From NCBI GenBank assembly GCA_020310875.1, contig CM035422.1, positions 59,555,324-59,619,323 on the forward strand: DNA of 64,000 nucleotides, given 5' to 3'. Below the pieces are notes generated by a model, which was not told the DNA's origin, made no database searches, and was given only the letters and a program-made list of their open reading frames with translations. The DNA is from Ceratopteris richardii. Lineage: Eukaryota > Streptophyta > Polypodiopsida > Polypodiales > Pteridaceae. Of this stretch, positions 32,850 to 45,095 are shown piece by piece. The number at the start of each line of letters is the position of its first letter. Within the stretch, counting starts at the first letter, position 1. Both the position numbers and the translations under genes were made by a program.

Positions 32850-33086
32850 GGCCTAGTCTATGTTTTTGAGGGTGACCACGATCTGAGCTTGTTTTGGCCT
32901 CCAAACGCACTATCATAGTGCATGTGTAGGCTATTTGATCTTTTTTCCTGCCAAAGATATATACAATTTGCCAATATAAGCGTCTCGAAGTCTGCTACAG
33001 GTTTAAAAGAACTTGTCAAGGTAGTTATGTTCAACTTTTTTTAGATACAGTCATTTTTCTATATCAGGGTATTTTAGTCAGTGGCC

Positions 33087-34060
33087 ATGGTTGAAAGCAG
33101 TGATGCATTCTGTATGTTGGCTATTGAGGATAAGTTGGACGGTACCAATTACCCATTGTGGGCTTATATGATGTGACATGTATTGGTTGCAAAAGGACTG
33201 TGGAACATTGTGCAAGCTATTGAAAAATGTCCTATTACACCTACAAATATAGGTATCCAAGCTGATGCAGATGGCGTTGAAAATGTTGATATTCTTCAGA
33301 TTCCTGTTCGTGCTATGGTTTCTGCTGCACCTACTGTAGAGCAATTTTTTTGGGATGGTAGAGATGCTTAAGCACATCATTGATAGCCTTGTCTGTCAAA
33401 TGTGCCATTATTCCTCACATTCGCTCTTGCAGAATAGCTAAGGATGCTTGGGATACACTTACCACATTGTACCAGGCTAGGAATGAAGCTCGTGTTTCTC
33501 ACCTCCAAAAACATTTGGAGAGTGAGCATATGAATGAAGGTGATTCTATGGACAATTTTCTAACAAAGATCAAAGACTTGAAGGAACAATTGATTTTTGG
33601 TGATGAAGTTATACCAGATAGCTCACTTATGTAGACGATTCTCAATGGTCTTCCTTATTTGTATTAGAGTTTTGCTTCTACTCTTCATTTGATGATGAAA
33701 GGCAATCCAAATGCCTTTTCATTTGAGGAGTTAGTCTCTGTTCTATTCCAGGAAGATTGGTTTAGGCAAAATAGATCCATTATGCATGTTGCAGATCAAG
33801 CTTTCCTGGCTAGTTAGAAGGGCAAAGGAAAATGGAGTTCATCTACTGGTAAGTAGAAATTTCCAATGCTACACATTCAAAGAAGAAAGACAAAGATGAG
33901 AAGAAATCAGAAAAGCAAAAATTATTTTGTAAGTATTGTAAAAGAAACAATCATGTCATAAAGAACTATCCAAAATTTGCTGCAAAAGAGGCAAAGAAAA
34001 AAGAGGGTGGCATGGTTGTTGCAAAGGCCTCTACTCCAAAAACAGAGTCTGCAAATCTTG
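33087..34060 (+). pseudogene. A1 gag
   Basis: The ATG at 33087 opens MVESSDAFCMLAIEDKLDG, matching A2 gag. Stops appear at 33174 (TGA where A2 has Arg CGA), at about 33369 (Gln position), 33633 (Gln position) and 33664 (Gln position), and a frameshift near 33372. The body (WNIVQAIEKCPITPTN; HLESEHMNEGDSMDNFLTK) is otherwise collinear with A2. The zinc knuckle near 33930 reads CKYCKRNNHVIKNYPKF, with Tyr in place of the last Cys, so zinc binding is lost. Confidence 0.88.
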
Positions 34061-34149
34061 TGAGTTTACTACTGTTTACTACTGTTTGCTACTGTTAGAT
34101 AGAATGGGAGTTTACTACTATTTGTTGTTTTGACCCATCTTCTCATGAG

Positions 34150-35285
34150 TAGTGTATGTATGTAGTAGACTCAAATGTTTGGTATTTTGATAGTGGGGCG
34201 GCCAAATATATTACCTTGTAGCGTAGTTTCTTCACTTTACTTGAGCCTACCCCTACATGGAATACTGTCACATGTGCTAGCAACTCCTCTTATCCTATCA
34301 TGGGAGTTGGTAAGATCATTTTGACTACTGTGGATGGTAGTTTTTTCACCTTGATGCTTTATTTGTGCTAGGGTTCAAGAAAAATATGTTATCAGTTTTA
34401 GAATTAGCCAAGATTGTCTTGGTTGTGAAATTTGTTGATAGATGTACAGTTCATGATCTGTCAAATGGTGGCATGATTATTGCTTTTGGCATTTTATGTC
34501 GTGGGCTATATAAGATCATAGACTATGAAAAATCTATGAATGATTTAGCATGTGTAGTACACGATTCTCAGGCTATGTCAGATGCAAAGCTTTGGCATGC
34601 AAGCTTTGGTCATCTGAATTTTGTTAGTTTGCTACACATGCAGAAATATGAAATGGTGTTCTCTTCGTCAAAACTTGAGGCACCTAGAAAACATGTCTAT
34701 GAAGCCTGTATTTTGGGCAAAATGCAGTGCTCCTCCTTTCCAAAAGATGGTTCAGTTCGAGCTATTTAGAAATTGTAGCTTGTTCATAATGATGTATGTG
34801 GCCTGATGCAAACACCCTCTTTTGAAAACTATCTTTACTTCGTGACTTTCATTGATGATTTTTCCAAGCATGCATGGATATATCCATTGAAAGAAAATTC
34901 TGAAGTTTTCATGTGCTTCAAACAGTTTTTGGTTTTGGCTGAAAATCTATTGACATGTAAGATGGGCACCCTACATTCTAATCGAGAGGGGGATATGTGT
35001 CTTTTGACTTTAATGCATTTCTGGCTGAATGTGGATAAAAAATCAATGTACAGTGCCATATACACCTCAACAAAATGGAGTTGGTGAATGGAAGAACAGG
35101 TCACTCATGGAGATGGCGAGGTGTATGGTCAAGATTCAGGCTTTACCACATAGCTTGAGGCTATCATGTGTGCAACATATGTACTTAATAGGTGTCCCAC
35201 TAAAGCACTGCACTATATCACTCCATTTGAAGCTTGGCATGGTCGCAAGCCATCTGTTGCTCATCTGCGTTTTTTTGGTTGTCTG
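34150..35285 (+). pseudogene. A1 protease, GAG-pre-integrase and integrase core
   Basis: The protease begins VWYFDSGAAKYIT (about 34180; D-S-G intact), then a TAG and a frameshift near 34360. The GAG-pre-integrase (CTVHDLSNGGMIIAFGI, LWHASFGHLNFVSLL, CILGKMQCSSFPKDG) ends in TAG (34770). Integrase follows with YLYFVTFIDDFSKHAW and a decayed second site (SNREGD in place of SDRGGEY). After a phase change come YTPQQNGVGEWKNRSLMEM and MVKIQALPHSLRL. The frame is cut at 35285 by element D and resumes at 40649. Confidence 0.88.
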
Positions 35286-35640
35286 TGAACGAACTTGGAG
35301 AAGCTTGTAGAAGGTAGAAACGTGAGTTTCAAAGAGACAAAGTTTGGTCCATCCAACCAGCACAAGACCAGCCCTTGAGCTTATGGAGACTCAAATAGAC
35401 CTTATAGGCATGCGATAAGTGCAATAAAAATGCATCATGTACTTTGGAGCATCAAGGAGAAAGAGTCCATACAAAACAAATAGGGTTGAGCATCGGCTAG
35501 CTCAAAAAACTTACTATCTTTGGATGAGACAATGAACTTCAAATGCTCATAGCAACCAGCATGATTACATTTTAAAAAAATCCTTTTATGGGAGTGATAC
35601 ACATAGGGTTGAGTGTATATAATGCACAAGAGTACAAGAA
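35286..35640 (-). repeat. 3' LTR of element D, truncated
   Basis: Homologous to 39556-39908 of the 5' LTR (shared CCAGCCCTTGAGCTTATGG and GAGTGATAC segments). The break falls after TACAAGAA, where the sequence jumps into RNase H. Confidence 0.9.
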
Positions 35641-36741
35641 TTTAGAACTCATAAGTCCCAAATCTGTATACAATGCTTTTAACCATATTGCATCTTGAGT
35701 TGCTATGGTCAAACCTCTACACTCTGCTTCAGTTGATGATAAAGAAACTATTGGTTGCTTCTTGGAACTCCATGACACTAGCTTTGAACCTGCAAATGCT
35801 AAGTACCCAGAAGTACTTTTTCTATCATTCATAGCTCCTACCCAATCTGCATCTGAATAGATTTTGATATCCAAATCTGAAGAGTAAGGAAAGAATATAC
35901 CTTCATTGATTGTACCTTTGAGGTACTTAAGTACTCTCTTAGCTGCATCCATGTGTGGTCTTCTAGGTGAGTGCATGAATTGACTATGCACTCCCACACT
36001 ATATGAGATGTCTACCCTTGTATGAGTAGCATATATCAAGCTACCTACCAAGCTTTGATACTCTTTAATGTCTTCAATTTTTGCACCTTCATAAACACTA
36101 ATTTTATGATTCATCACCAAAGGTGTACCTGCAGGTTTAGTGTTCTCTATTTTGAACTTAAGAAGTAGATCCTGAATGTATCTTCTCTGAGTCAAATACA
36201 TTCCTTCATTGGTGTATATCACCTACATATCCAGGAAATATTTGAGCTCACATAAGTCATTGATTTTGAACTCCTCTTGCATGTGTCTCTTGATCCTTGG
36301 AATACCATTCAGATCATCACCTATCACAATAATATCATCTACATATACACATAGATAGATAACCTCATTGTGATCCCTTTTGATGAATAGAGAAGGATCT
36401 GAGTTGCTAGCTTTGAACCCTTGATCTTGAAGGTATGTAACCAAACTGTAATTCCAAGCTCTAGAAGCTTGTTTTAATCCATACAATGCTTTCTTAGGTC
36501 TGCAAACACAAGATGCATGATTAGGATTTTCAAAACCTGGTGGTTGTGACATGTATATCTCTTCACTTATCCAACCATTTAAGAATGCATTTTTTACATC
36601 AAGTTGGAGGAGTCTCCAATTCCTTGCAGTAGCTACACTTATTAATGTCCTGATTGTAGTCATCTTTGCAATTGGTGAGAATGTTTCCTCATAGTCTATA
36701 CCATGATTTTGTGAGCATCCTTTGGCAACTAATCTTCCCTT
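35641..36741 (-). pseudogene. Element D reverse transcriptase and RNase H (C-terminally deleted)
   Basis: Minus strand. 36663-36223 gives the RT palm: LQLDVKNAFLNGWISEEIYM, KKALYGLKQASRAWNY and LCVYVDDIIVIGDD (YVDD intact), ending in a TAG at the position after KYFLDM. 36222-35641 continues with YLTQRRYIQDLLLKFKIENT, YQSLVGSLIYATHTRVDISY and AAKRVLKYLKGTIN. RNase H carries YSDADWVGAMNDRKSTSGY and SWSSKKQPIVSLSSTEAE, with the first two acidic residues kept. The deletion to the LTR remnant removes the last RNase H motifs (the region with HVKHIE...LTKAL in relatives). Confidence 0.9.
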
Positions 36742-37826
36742 TTACCTACAAACTGATCCATCTGAGTTTCTCTTAACTTTATATACCCATCTACAACCAA
36801 TTACCTTTTGATTTGGTGACATTGGAACCAAATCCCAAGTGTCCATCTCCTTCAATGCATCTATTTCTTCTTTCGTGGCCTTTTCCCAATTAGGGTTTCC
36901 CTTTGCCTCTTCATAGGTTGAGGGTTCCTCTGAAATAGAGTCTTTTGCCAAGTAGATCGAATGCTTTGTAACAAATATGGAATCATATCCATACCTTTCT
37001 GGTTGTTTCTTCTCTCTTATTGATCTTCTAGGTGCTTGCTTGGAGCATTCTCCACATTCGTGCATCTTTTCTTTGCCTCTTGACTTCCATAGTTTGTAAT
37101 CTTTTTCCCTTTCATCTTGGTCATCATCTATATCACTCTTTGGATCCTAGACCTGTGTATCATGCTTGCTTCCTAATTGATGAGAATCAGAATCAAGATC
37201 ATGTGGTAGAGTTACCTTTTATTTGTCTTGATCATACCAAGACCTATGTTCTTCAAATACAACATCTCTACTTGTAGTGAATTGCTTGGTTGAAGGATTA
37301 TAGAACCTGTACCCATCTGAGTTGAGTCATACCCAATAAACACTACCTTTGTTGCCCTTTCATCTAGCTTATCTCTTATTTATGATGGTACATGAACATA
37401 AGCTAAAGAATCAAACACCTTGCAATGTCCAAGACTAGGTTTTCGTCCATGCCATGCTTCATAAGGATTCATACCTTGAAGTGATTTGGATGGTAGTCTA
37501 TTGACAAGGTACACAATAGCTGAAATAGCTTCTAACCATAGATAATGTGGCAACTTCTTATCTTCAAGCATTGTTCTGGATAATCCAACCAATGTCTTGT
37601 TTCTCCGCTCGACGATTCTATTAAGTTGAGGAGAGTACTTGGTAGTCACTTGCCTTCTGATACCTTTGTCATGCAAGAACTCATGAAAATATTTGGGGAA
37701 GTATTCTCCCCCTCCGTCAGATCTAAGCTTCTTTAGTGATCTATTTGTATGATTCTCCACATGTGCTGGATACCTTTTGAAGCAATCAAGCACTTCATTC
37801 TTACTTTTGATGAAGTATAGAATAGC
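36742..37826 (-). pseudogene. Element D integrase core and arm, reverse transcriptase start
   Basis: Minus strand. 37793-37380 has LRSDGGGEYFPKYFHEFLHD (second catalytic Asp), YSPQLNRIVERRNKTLVG (Glu kept; the usual NGV is RIV) and GMNPYEAWHGRKPSLGHC. After stops near 37379 and 37150, 37065-36742 reads RRSIREKKQPERYGYDS, the end of the integrase arm, then TWDLVPMSPNQKVIGCRWVY, the RT N-terminus. A TAG lies near 36744. Confidence 0.88.
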
Positions 37827-38564
37827 CTATCTACTATGGTCGTCAATAAATGAGACATAATACCTTGATTCTACTAATGAATGTTCTTGACTTGGTCCCC
37901 ATACATCTGAATTTACTAAGTCCAATAAGTTGTTGTGGATGTAGCCTTTGTGGTTGAATGGTTGCCTTTGTTCCTTCCCAATCTGACATGGATCACACCT
38001 GTTCATCATGTGTTGCTTTGATATGTTCGAAAGTCCTAGAACACTTTGATCATTGCATATATCCTTCAAGGTTCTTTCATTCACATGAGCAAGTCTCTTA
38101 TGCCACACTTCAAGCTCACTTATGGTTTGAGACCCAAAAGTGAATAGAGCTATGTTCCAAGTTTCTCCAACTTCAAAAGTAAAGAACCTACCATGCTTCT
38201 CACCTTTGGCTATCTTCTTAAATCCTTGACATGGATCTTCCACAAAAGCTCCATGTGTGGTAAACCTAACTTGCAAGCCTTTTCCAACTATTTGGCCTAC
38301 ACTTACTAGGTTTTTAGTGATATTGGATACATAGAAAACCTTACTTATAATGTTTTTCCTGCCATTGGAAGCTTTGAAATTACCAATCTTCTCCACATTG
38401 TGCTTTGTGTCATCCCCTATTTGAACTTCATGCCTATGCTTTAGACTTTCCAAATTAGATAGAAGAGCAATGTTGCCGACAACATGATTTGAACATCTAG
38501 AATCTATGTAGAACAAATGGTCATCCTCTTTACCTTCTTTGTGGCTTATATTCATAAGAAGCAA
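37827..38564 (-). pseudogene. Element D protease and GAG-pre-integrase, first integrase Asp
   Basis: A 245-residue frame. The protease site is FYIDSRCSNHVVGNIALLSN, with Arg replacing the Gly of D-S-G, so catalysis would fail. ITKNLVSVGQIVGKGLQVRF follows. The zinc region is WHKRLAHVNERTLKDICND and CDPCQIGKEQRQPF. The frame ends YYVSFIDDHSR, containing the first integrase Asp; a TAG (about 37825, Trp position) follows. Confidence 0.9.
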
Positions 38565-39540
38565 TGAGTCTTCATGTGATTGATCTTTTGAATAATTGTT
38601 GAAGTCCCTTTTATTGTAGCCTCTATTGTTATTGTTGAAGTTGTGTCCACCTTTGCCTCTATTGCTGCCATATCCACCTCTTCCACTTCCTTTTTGGGTC
38701 TTCCCATTGAACCAACAATTATGAGTGGTGTGGTTGGTCTTATCGCAGATGGCACAAGGTTGAACATTCTAACGTTTGGCTTTGTCATTCATTGGTCCTT
38801 TATTCTTCCCTTTCCACTTGCTCTTGCTTGCAAAGTTGGCTTGGGAAGTCTCCTCTTCATCTTCTTTCTTCTTCTTGCCTTTCATCTTCTTATCCTTCTT
38901 ATTTGCATATATAGCACTAGTTGAATTACCATGATAGGATTTACCTTCCTTTATGTTATTGTTGGCCTCTTGATTGAAGAGTTGTCCAAGAAAGATGTTG
39001 AAGTTTGGAGTTTGCACATCCATGATGAGATCATAAGCCATGGTGAAAGATTGCCATATTTGCCTCATGATAGTCTCTTCTTCAATCAGCTCTCCAATGG
39101 ATACTAACTGATCCGCAACCTCCTTGAACTTGGTAACAAACTCCATGATGGTTTGTTTAGGTTTCTTCTTCATTTGGTTGAACTCATTCCAAATATTATT
39201 CTTTCTTGCTTTGGTACTAACAAAAAATAAAGTCTCTAGGGCATCCCAAGTCTCTTGAGATGTCTTGCATCCTCTAATATGTGGTAATAGAAAGTCAGAG
39301 ATAGAGATTAGTATGTACAACCTTGCTTGAGCATCCCTTGCACACCAAAGTGTGAGCTTATCTGTCTCCTCTTGTGTAGGTTCTCCTTTGGATCTTGGAA
39401 TAGGCATAGCTTCATCACCTACTACAATTCCATAAAGATTTCTATGTTGCAAATAGGCCTCCATTCTAATTTTCCAAGATGCATAGTTGTGTCAATCAAG
39501 CTTCTCGATCATTGAAGGAAAGCCATCAACTACCTTGATC
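38565..39540 (-). pseudogene. Element D gag
   Basis: Minus strand from about 39540: VVDGFPSMIEKLD, a TGA, then HNYASWKIRMEAYLQHRNLY and a 231-residue frame (39464-38769). The body has LPHIRGCKTSQETWDALETL and EVADQLVSIGELIEEETIMR, a Lys-rich segment, then a stop near 38768. The tail (38788-38565) has a decayed zinc knuckle (a Cys pair, THHTTNCW-like by frame) and a Gly/Arg-rich region. It starts 16 bases from the primer site. Same gag type as element B. Confidence 0.85.
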
Positions 39541-39542
39541 TA

Positions 39543-39554
39543 GCTCTGATACCA
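39543..39554 (-). promoter_or_regulatory. Primer binding site of element D
   Basis: GCTCTGATACCA on the plus strand, i.e. TGGTATCAGAGC in element sense, one base from the 5' LTR end. Complementary to initiator Met-tRNA. Confidence 0.93.
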
Positions 39555-39555
39555 T

Positions 39556-40643
39556 TGAATGAACTTGGTGAAGCTTATGGAAGGTAGAAAAGTGAGTTTC
39601 GAAGCGACGAAGTTTGGTGTAGCCAACCGGCACAAGGCCAGCCCTTGAGCTTATGGAGACTCAAATAGACCTTATAGGCATGCGACAAGTGCAATAAAAT
39701 GCACTACATACTTTGGAGCATCAAGGAGAAAGAGTCGATACAAAACACATAGGGTTGTGCATCGACTAGTTCAAAAGACTTACTATCTTTGGATGAAACA
39801 ATGAACTTCAAATGCTCATAGCGACCAGTGTTATTGAATTAGAAAAAATCCTTTTATGGGAGTGATACAAATAGGGTTCAGTGTATATAATGCACAAGAT
39901 TACAAGAAATAAGCAAAATATGCTTTTGGAATGAGCCAAACACTGAATGGTGGTACCTCCTATTTTTTAGGAATACATAGAGATTGACCCCAACACAAAA
40001 AAACTAATATTTCTCCCAATCTACTAGGCCAAATTCTATGAAAACTTACAAGCATAAACTAGACAGTAATATCTTTCAAATGAGCCATCTTTTATCCAAC
40101 GTGAAGCTCTGTAAAGAGAGCAACAACCTTTGCAAACTTACTATTGGCAAAGAAGATGATGCAGAAAAATAAAGGAGCAAGACAATGATGGTCACAAGTG
40201 TATGTATATTGCTTTCATGTTATTTACAAGTGATTTCAAGTCTTCATATAGACTCTAGAAGTTCTCCACGAGTTCTACAAGTGGATTTTGAATTCAAATG
40301 AAGGTGGGAAATTTTTTTGAGGGAATCAATTCAATTTCCTACAATCTAGGAAAAGTGAAGATCTAGTTTGATCTACTTTTATGTGATTGGTTGATTGACT
40401 TGACTCCAACTCAACCACCACAAATTCATGGAATTTTAGCTCTCTCTTTATACTTTTACATGTGTAAAGCTCTAGGCTTTTACAGTGGTAAAAGATCCAT
40501 GAAAAATCTCTTTTAAAAACTACAATAAGCGAGCATAAGAAAAAGAACTCTCCAATGGATATTCCTTCGACATAATCCAAGCCATAGTTTTTTTATGCAG
40601 ATCAAATCCACCTCAAGCATAGTGTAAGCTTGATGTTCCAATA
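39556..40643 (-). repeat. 5' LTR of element D
   Basis: 1088 bp. In element sense it starts TATTGGAACATCAAG (the expected TGTTGG has mutated) and ends CCAAGTTCATTCA. No other coding feature lies inside. Confidence 0.9.
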
Positions 40644-40648
40644 GTCTA

Positions 40649-41952
40649 GCATATACATTATTGCATGAACAACATCGCAGGAAATTGGATGATAAAGCAG
40701 TAAAATGTATTTTTGTTAGGTATAGTTCTGAAAGCAAGGGCTACCATCTGTATCATCCACAAACTAAACACATTTGGGTTAGTCATGATGTTGTTTTTGT
40801 GGAAGATGTTATTCAGCCTTTACTTTCATGTTCGAAGGAGACATCTGTTAGCTCCAAAGACATGTACTTTGTTGCCTCTTTTTATAGGTGGACAGTCTAG
40901 TGCTCGTCCTAATGAGGCAACTTCTTAGCCTTTATAGGTTTCATGTGATGATGTAGATCATTCTATTTCTGATGTAGATTTACAAGATGCACTAGTTGAT
41001 GAGAGACCTAATATTTAGGAGACAAAAAATATGCCAAGATGGTTGGTGCAGAATTTGCATGACAACAAATTAGATGCATCTCTATCATACCGTACTCGTT
41101 TAGGCTCTCATAGTGCCTCTTTTGCATTAGATTGCTATGCTATGGCTGCCTCTAGTCTTTGTCATGAGAATCAGCCTGTTTCATTTGATGAAGCAAGAAA
41201 TTTTGAACATTGGATGGCTGCAATGCAATCTGAATATGATGCTATCATGAAAAATGGTACCTGGTCTTTATGTGACTTGCCTTCTGGCAAGAAGGTCATT
41301 GGCACTAAGTGGGTATACAAGCTTAAGCGTAAGCCTGATGGAATATCAAGTATAAGGCTAGGCTTGTTGCCAAGGGTTATGTGCAGGAAAGAGGCATTGA
41401 TTTTGATGAAACCTTTGTGCCTACATGCCGAATGACTACTGTTCATAGCATCTGTGCACTTGCAACTCATCATGGTTGGAATGTACATGAATTGGAAATT
41501 AAAACAACATTTTTGAATGGGGACTTGCATGAAGAAGTGTATGTATGTAGAAAGGGCATGAAAACTAGGTGTGTAGGTTAAAGAAGGCATTATATGGTTT
41601 AAAGCAAGCACCACTTGCTTGGTATGAAATGATACATACTTATCTGATTGCACATGGTTTTGAGAACAATTCAATTGAAAGCTCCTTATATGTTAAGCAT
41701 GCAAATGATGTGCTTCGAATCATTGTGGTGTACATTGATGACATGTTGCTCACTGTTCCTCATGAGAAGCAAATTGCTGATTTTAAGGCTGATTACATGC
41801 CTCATTTGAGATGTCTAATTTGGGGCATTTGCATCATCTGCTGGAGAGATCAGCTTGGCATATGTGCCCATGCAGGAGTACATTACAGATTGCCCAGGGA
41901 GAATTTTGAATCTTTTTGCAAAGCTTTGGGCTTACTTCCTTTTGTGGATTGA
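40649..41952 (+). pseudogene. A1 integrase C-terminus, reverse transcriptase, and deleted RNase H
   Basis: Resumes the A1 frame after D: HYCMNNIAGN, then KAVKCIFVRYSSESKGYHLY (end of the integrase core). RT starts in 41031-41435 (FEHWMAAMQSEYDAIMKNGT, then KVIGTKWVYKLKRKPDG) and changes frame near 41345. VQERGIDFDETFVPTCRMTT, KKALYGLKQAPLAWYEMIH and VYIDDMLLTVPHEKQIADF follow; the box reads YIDD. At about 41835 the sequence jumps from LIWGICII to a segment matching the last RNase H residues (ENFESFCKALGLLPFVD), a deletion of roughly 900 bases relative to A2. Confidence 0.9.
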
Positions 41953-42025
41953 TTCCACATAGCTTGGCACTTCCTTATACATGAGTGCCAACTCCTTGTT
42001 CACCGCATCATGCTCAGGGGGGATT

Positions 42026-42255
42026 TGTTGATATATTTAGGTAGTGATGTGTGTGAACACACTAGGACCACCCTGACACTTTTTTCCCTCTTTAGGAGGT
42101 TTTTTCCTTTGGCTTGTATATATGCCTATAGCCCTAATGGGTTACTTATGTTTGCACATTCTAGTGGTAATACATTCAGTATTGTGTGTTGTTCTCCAAT
42201 CTTCTTCTTCTTCCTTGTGCTGTTCATGTGCTTCCGCATACATCTAACTCCAATA
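42026..42255 (+). repeat. 3' LTR of A1
   Basis: Preceded by the polypurine tract CTCAGGGGGGATT. Starts TGTTGATATATTTAGG and ends CTCCAATA (CA changed to TA). Homologous to 31804-32035. Confidence 0.9.
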
Positions 42256-43860
<1,605 letters not shown>

Positions 43861-44904
43861 ATAGACCTTGGCATACCTTGGCATCCGAGTCATCGAAGTC
43901 ACCGTTGGCACCATTGGTTGTGCATGAGGGAGGACCTCAACAATCGAAGAAGATAGAGGTTCCCGGTACTTCACCCATCCCAATATCATTCTCCCCAAAG
44001 CTTGCTTAACTAGAAATCTCTTGCCACTAAGCTACACTCTTGTGTTGTTTGAATAAGGGGAAAGAATAAGTTTCACAGTACCCTGGACACATTTTGGGCC
44101 CTCAAAGCTTCATTATTTTCTTTTGAAGCTTATTTTTGAAGCATTTTTGGGGTGATTCTTGGAGCCATCTTGGAGTACTCTTTACACAGGTTCAAGAACA
44201 TCAAGAAGAGTGTTCTTTGTACTTTTCAGACAATGTATATTCAACTTTGGTGCTATGTTTCAATCACATTGGTAAATCTATAAGTTTCTTAAAAGGCATT
44301 TTTAGCCTAAAGAATGGAGTTGATAGACATTTTCAATTGTTGTTGGCTAGTTTTTGGGTTGTAAATTTAGCTTTTTAGTGCCATTTGACTGCATATATTG
44401 AGCACACACAACTATGTGTGCTTTTGTGGATACTACCTATGTATGTCCATGTGGTCATTGATATAGCAGTTATGTTTTTTAATAAAGCCTTTGACATTGA
44501 TAAAGAGGGTTGTGGTGAGGTTTTCTTATTTACGAGACACCCAAATGTTGAGGTCTCTTTGGTGATGTAGGTGGAAGACTTACCCAACCTTGCCATAAGA
44601 GATGTATGCTGGTTATTCATAGGTGCAATAAGCCTAGTTGGCTTCTTTCAGTTAAGTTTTTATATGTAGTGGAGTCAATGATTGAGTATGTAGGTTTACA
44701 TGTCAGTACTTGCAGCTTAATGAGTTCTTTGACATTGTTCATATGCTCATTTTGCAGAGGATAATTTGGTAAAAATTTTCTAGAGTTTTTGTTTTTCAAC
44801 TACACAGTGATTGATTTTACTACTTGACACACTTATTGGTGTGAGCACATACATTCTCACATAATCCTTTTGGTTGGTCATTGCTATTCATTAATCCATC
44901 TTTT
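43861..44904. other. Region without recognised gene
   Basis: 43861-44040 could be more of the C gag or leader in minus sense, but no motif is left. 44136-44570 has two adjacent plus-strand open frames (80 and 61 residues) of no recognisable family. No LTR for element C was identified on this side. Confidence 0.4.
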
Positions 44905-45025
44905 TAGTGACCCGTTAGGGTTATAGTAGCATATACAAGCTAGGGGAATAAACCTCCTAAAGAGGGAAAAAGTGCCTCAGTGGTCCTAGTGTGTTCACAC
45001 ACATCACTACAGAAATATATCAACA
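44905..45025 (-). repeat. 3' LTR remnant of A2
   Basis: In element sense it starts TGTTGATATATTTC at 45025, and is homologous to the first half of the 5' LTR. Homology is lost beyond about 44905. Confidence 0.8.
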
Positions 45026-45095
45026 AATCCCCCTAGGATTGATGTAGTGAACAAGGAGTTGGCACATGTATAAGGAAGTTCCAAGCTATGTGGAA

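Larger units (their letters stand above)
35286..40643 (-). mobile_element. Ty1/copia element D, nested in A1, minus strand, 3' deletion
   Basis: Bounded by TGAACGAACTTGG (35286) and TTCCAATA (40643; relatives end CCAACA), with flanks GTCTG (35281-35285) and GTCTA (40644-40648), a target duplication with one mismatch. It runs on the minus strand. The right (5') LTR is complete (39556-40643, 1088 bp). The left (3') LTR keeps only 35286-35640; the polypurine tract and end of RNase H are deleted with it. Pol is closely related to that of B and B'. Confidence 0.92.
31804..42255 (+). mobile_element. Ty1/copia element A1 (family A) carrying nested element D
   Basis: 5' LTR 31804-32035, primer site, leader, gag, protease, integrase up to 35285, element D (35286-40643), the rest of integrase and reverse transcriptase, then a deletion to the last part of RNase H, polypurine tract and 3' LTR 42026-42255. 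It is inserted in the integrase of copia C: C sequence is met at 31783-31803 on the left and from 42256 on the right. The flanks (ATTAT against ATTTAC or TTTAC) do not give a clean 5-bp duplication. Confidence 0.88.

Noticed and set aside
32225-32920. Short frames on both strands in the A1 leader (66-108 codons)
   Set aside because: They overlap each other on opposite strands, have no motif, and lie in a probable LTR or leader insertion.
44136-44570. Two adjacent plus-strand frames of 80 and 61 codons as a host gene
   Set aside because: No recognisable motif, biased Leu/Phe composition, no supporting splice sites; probably chance.
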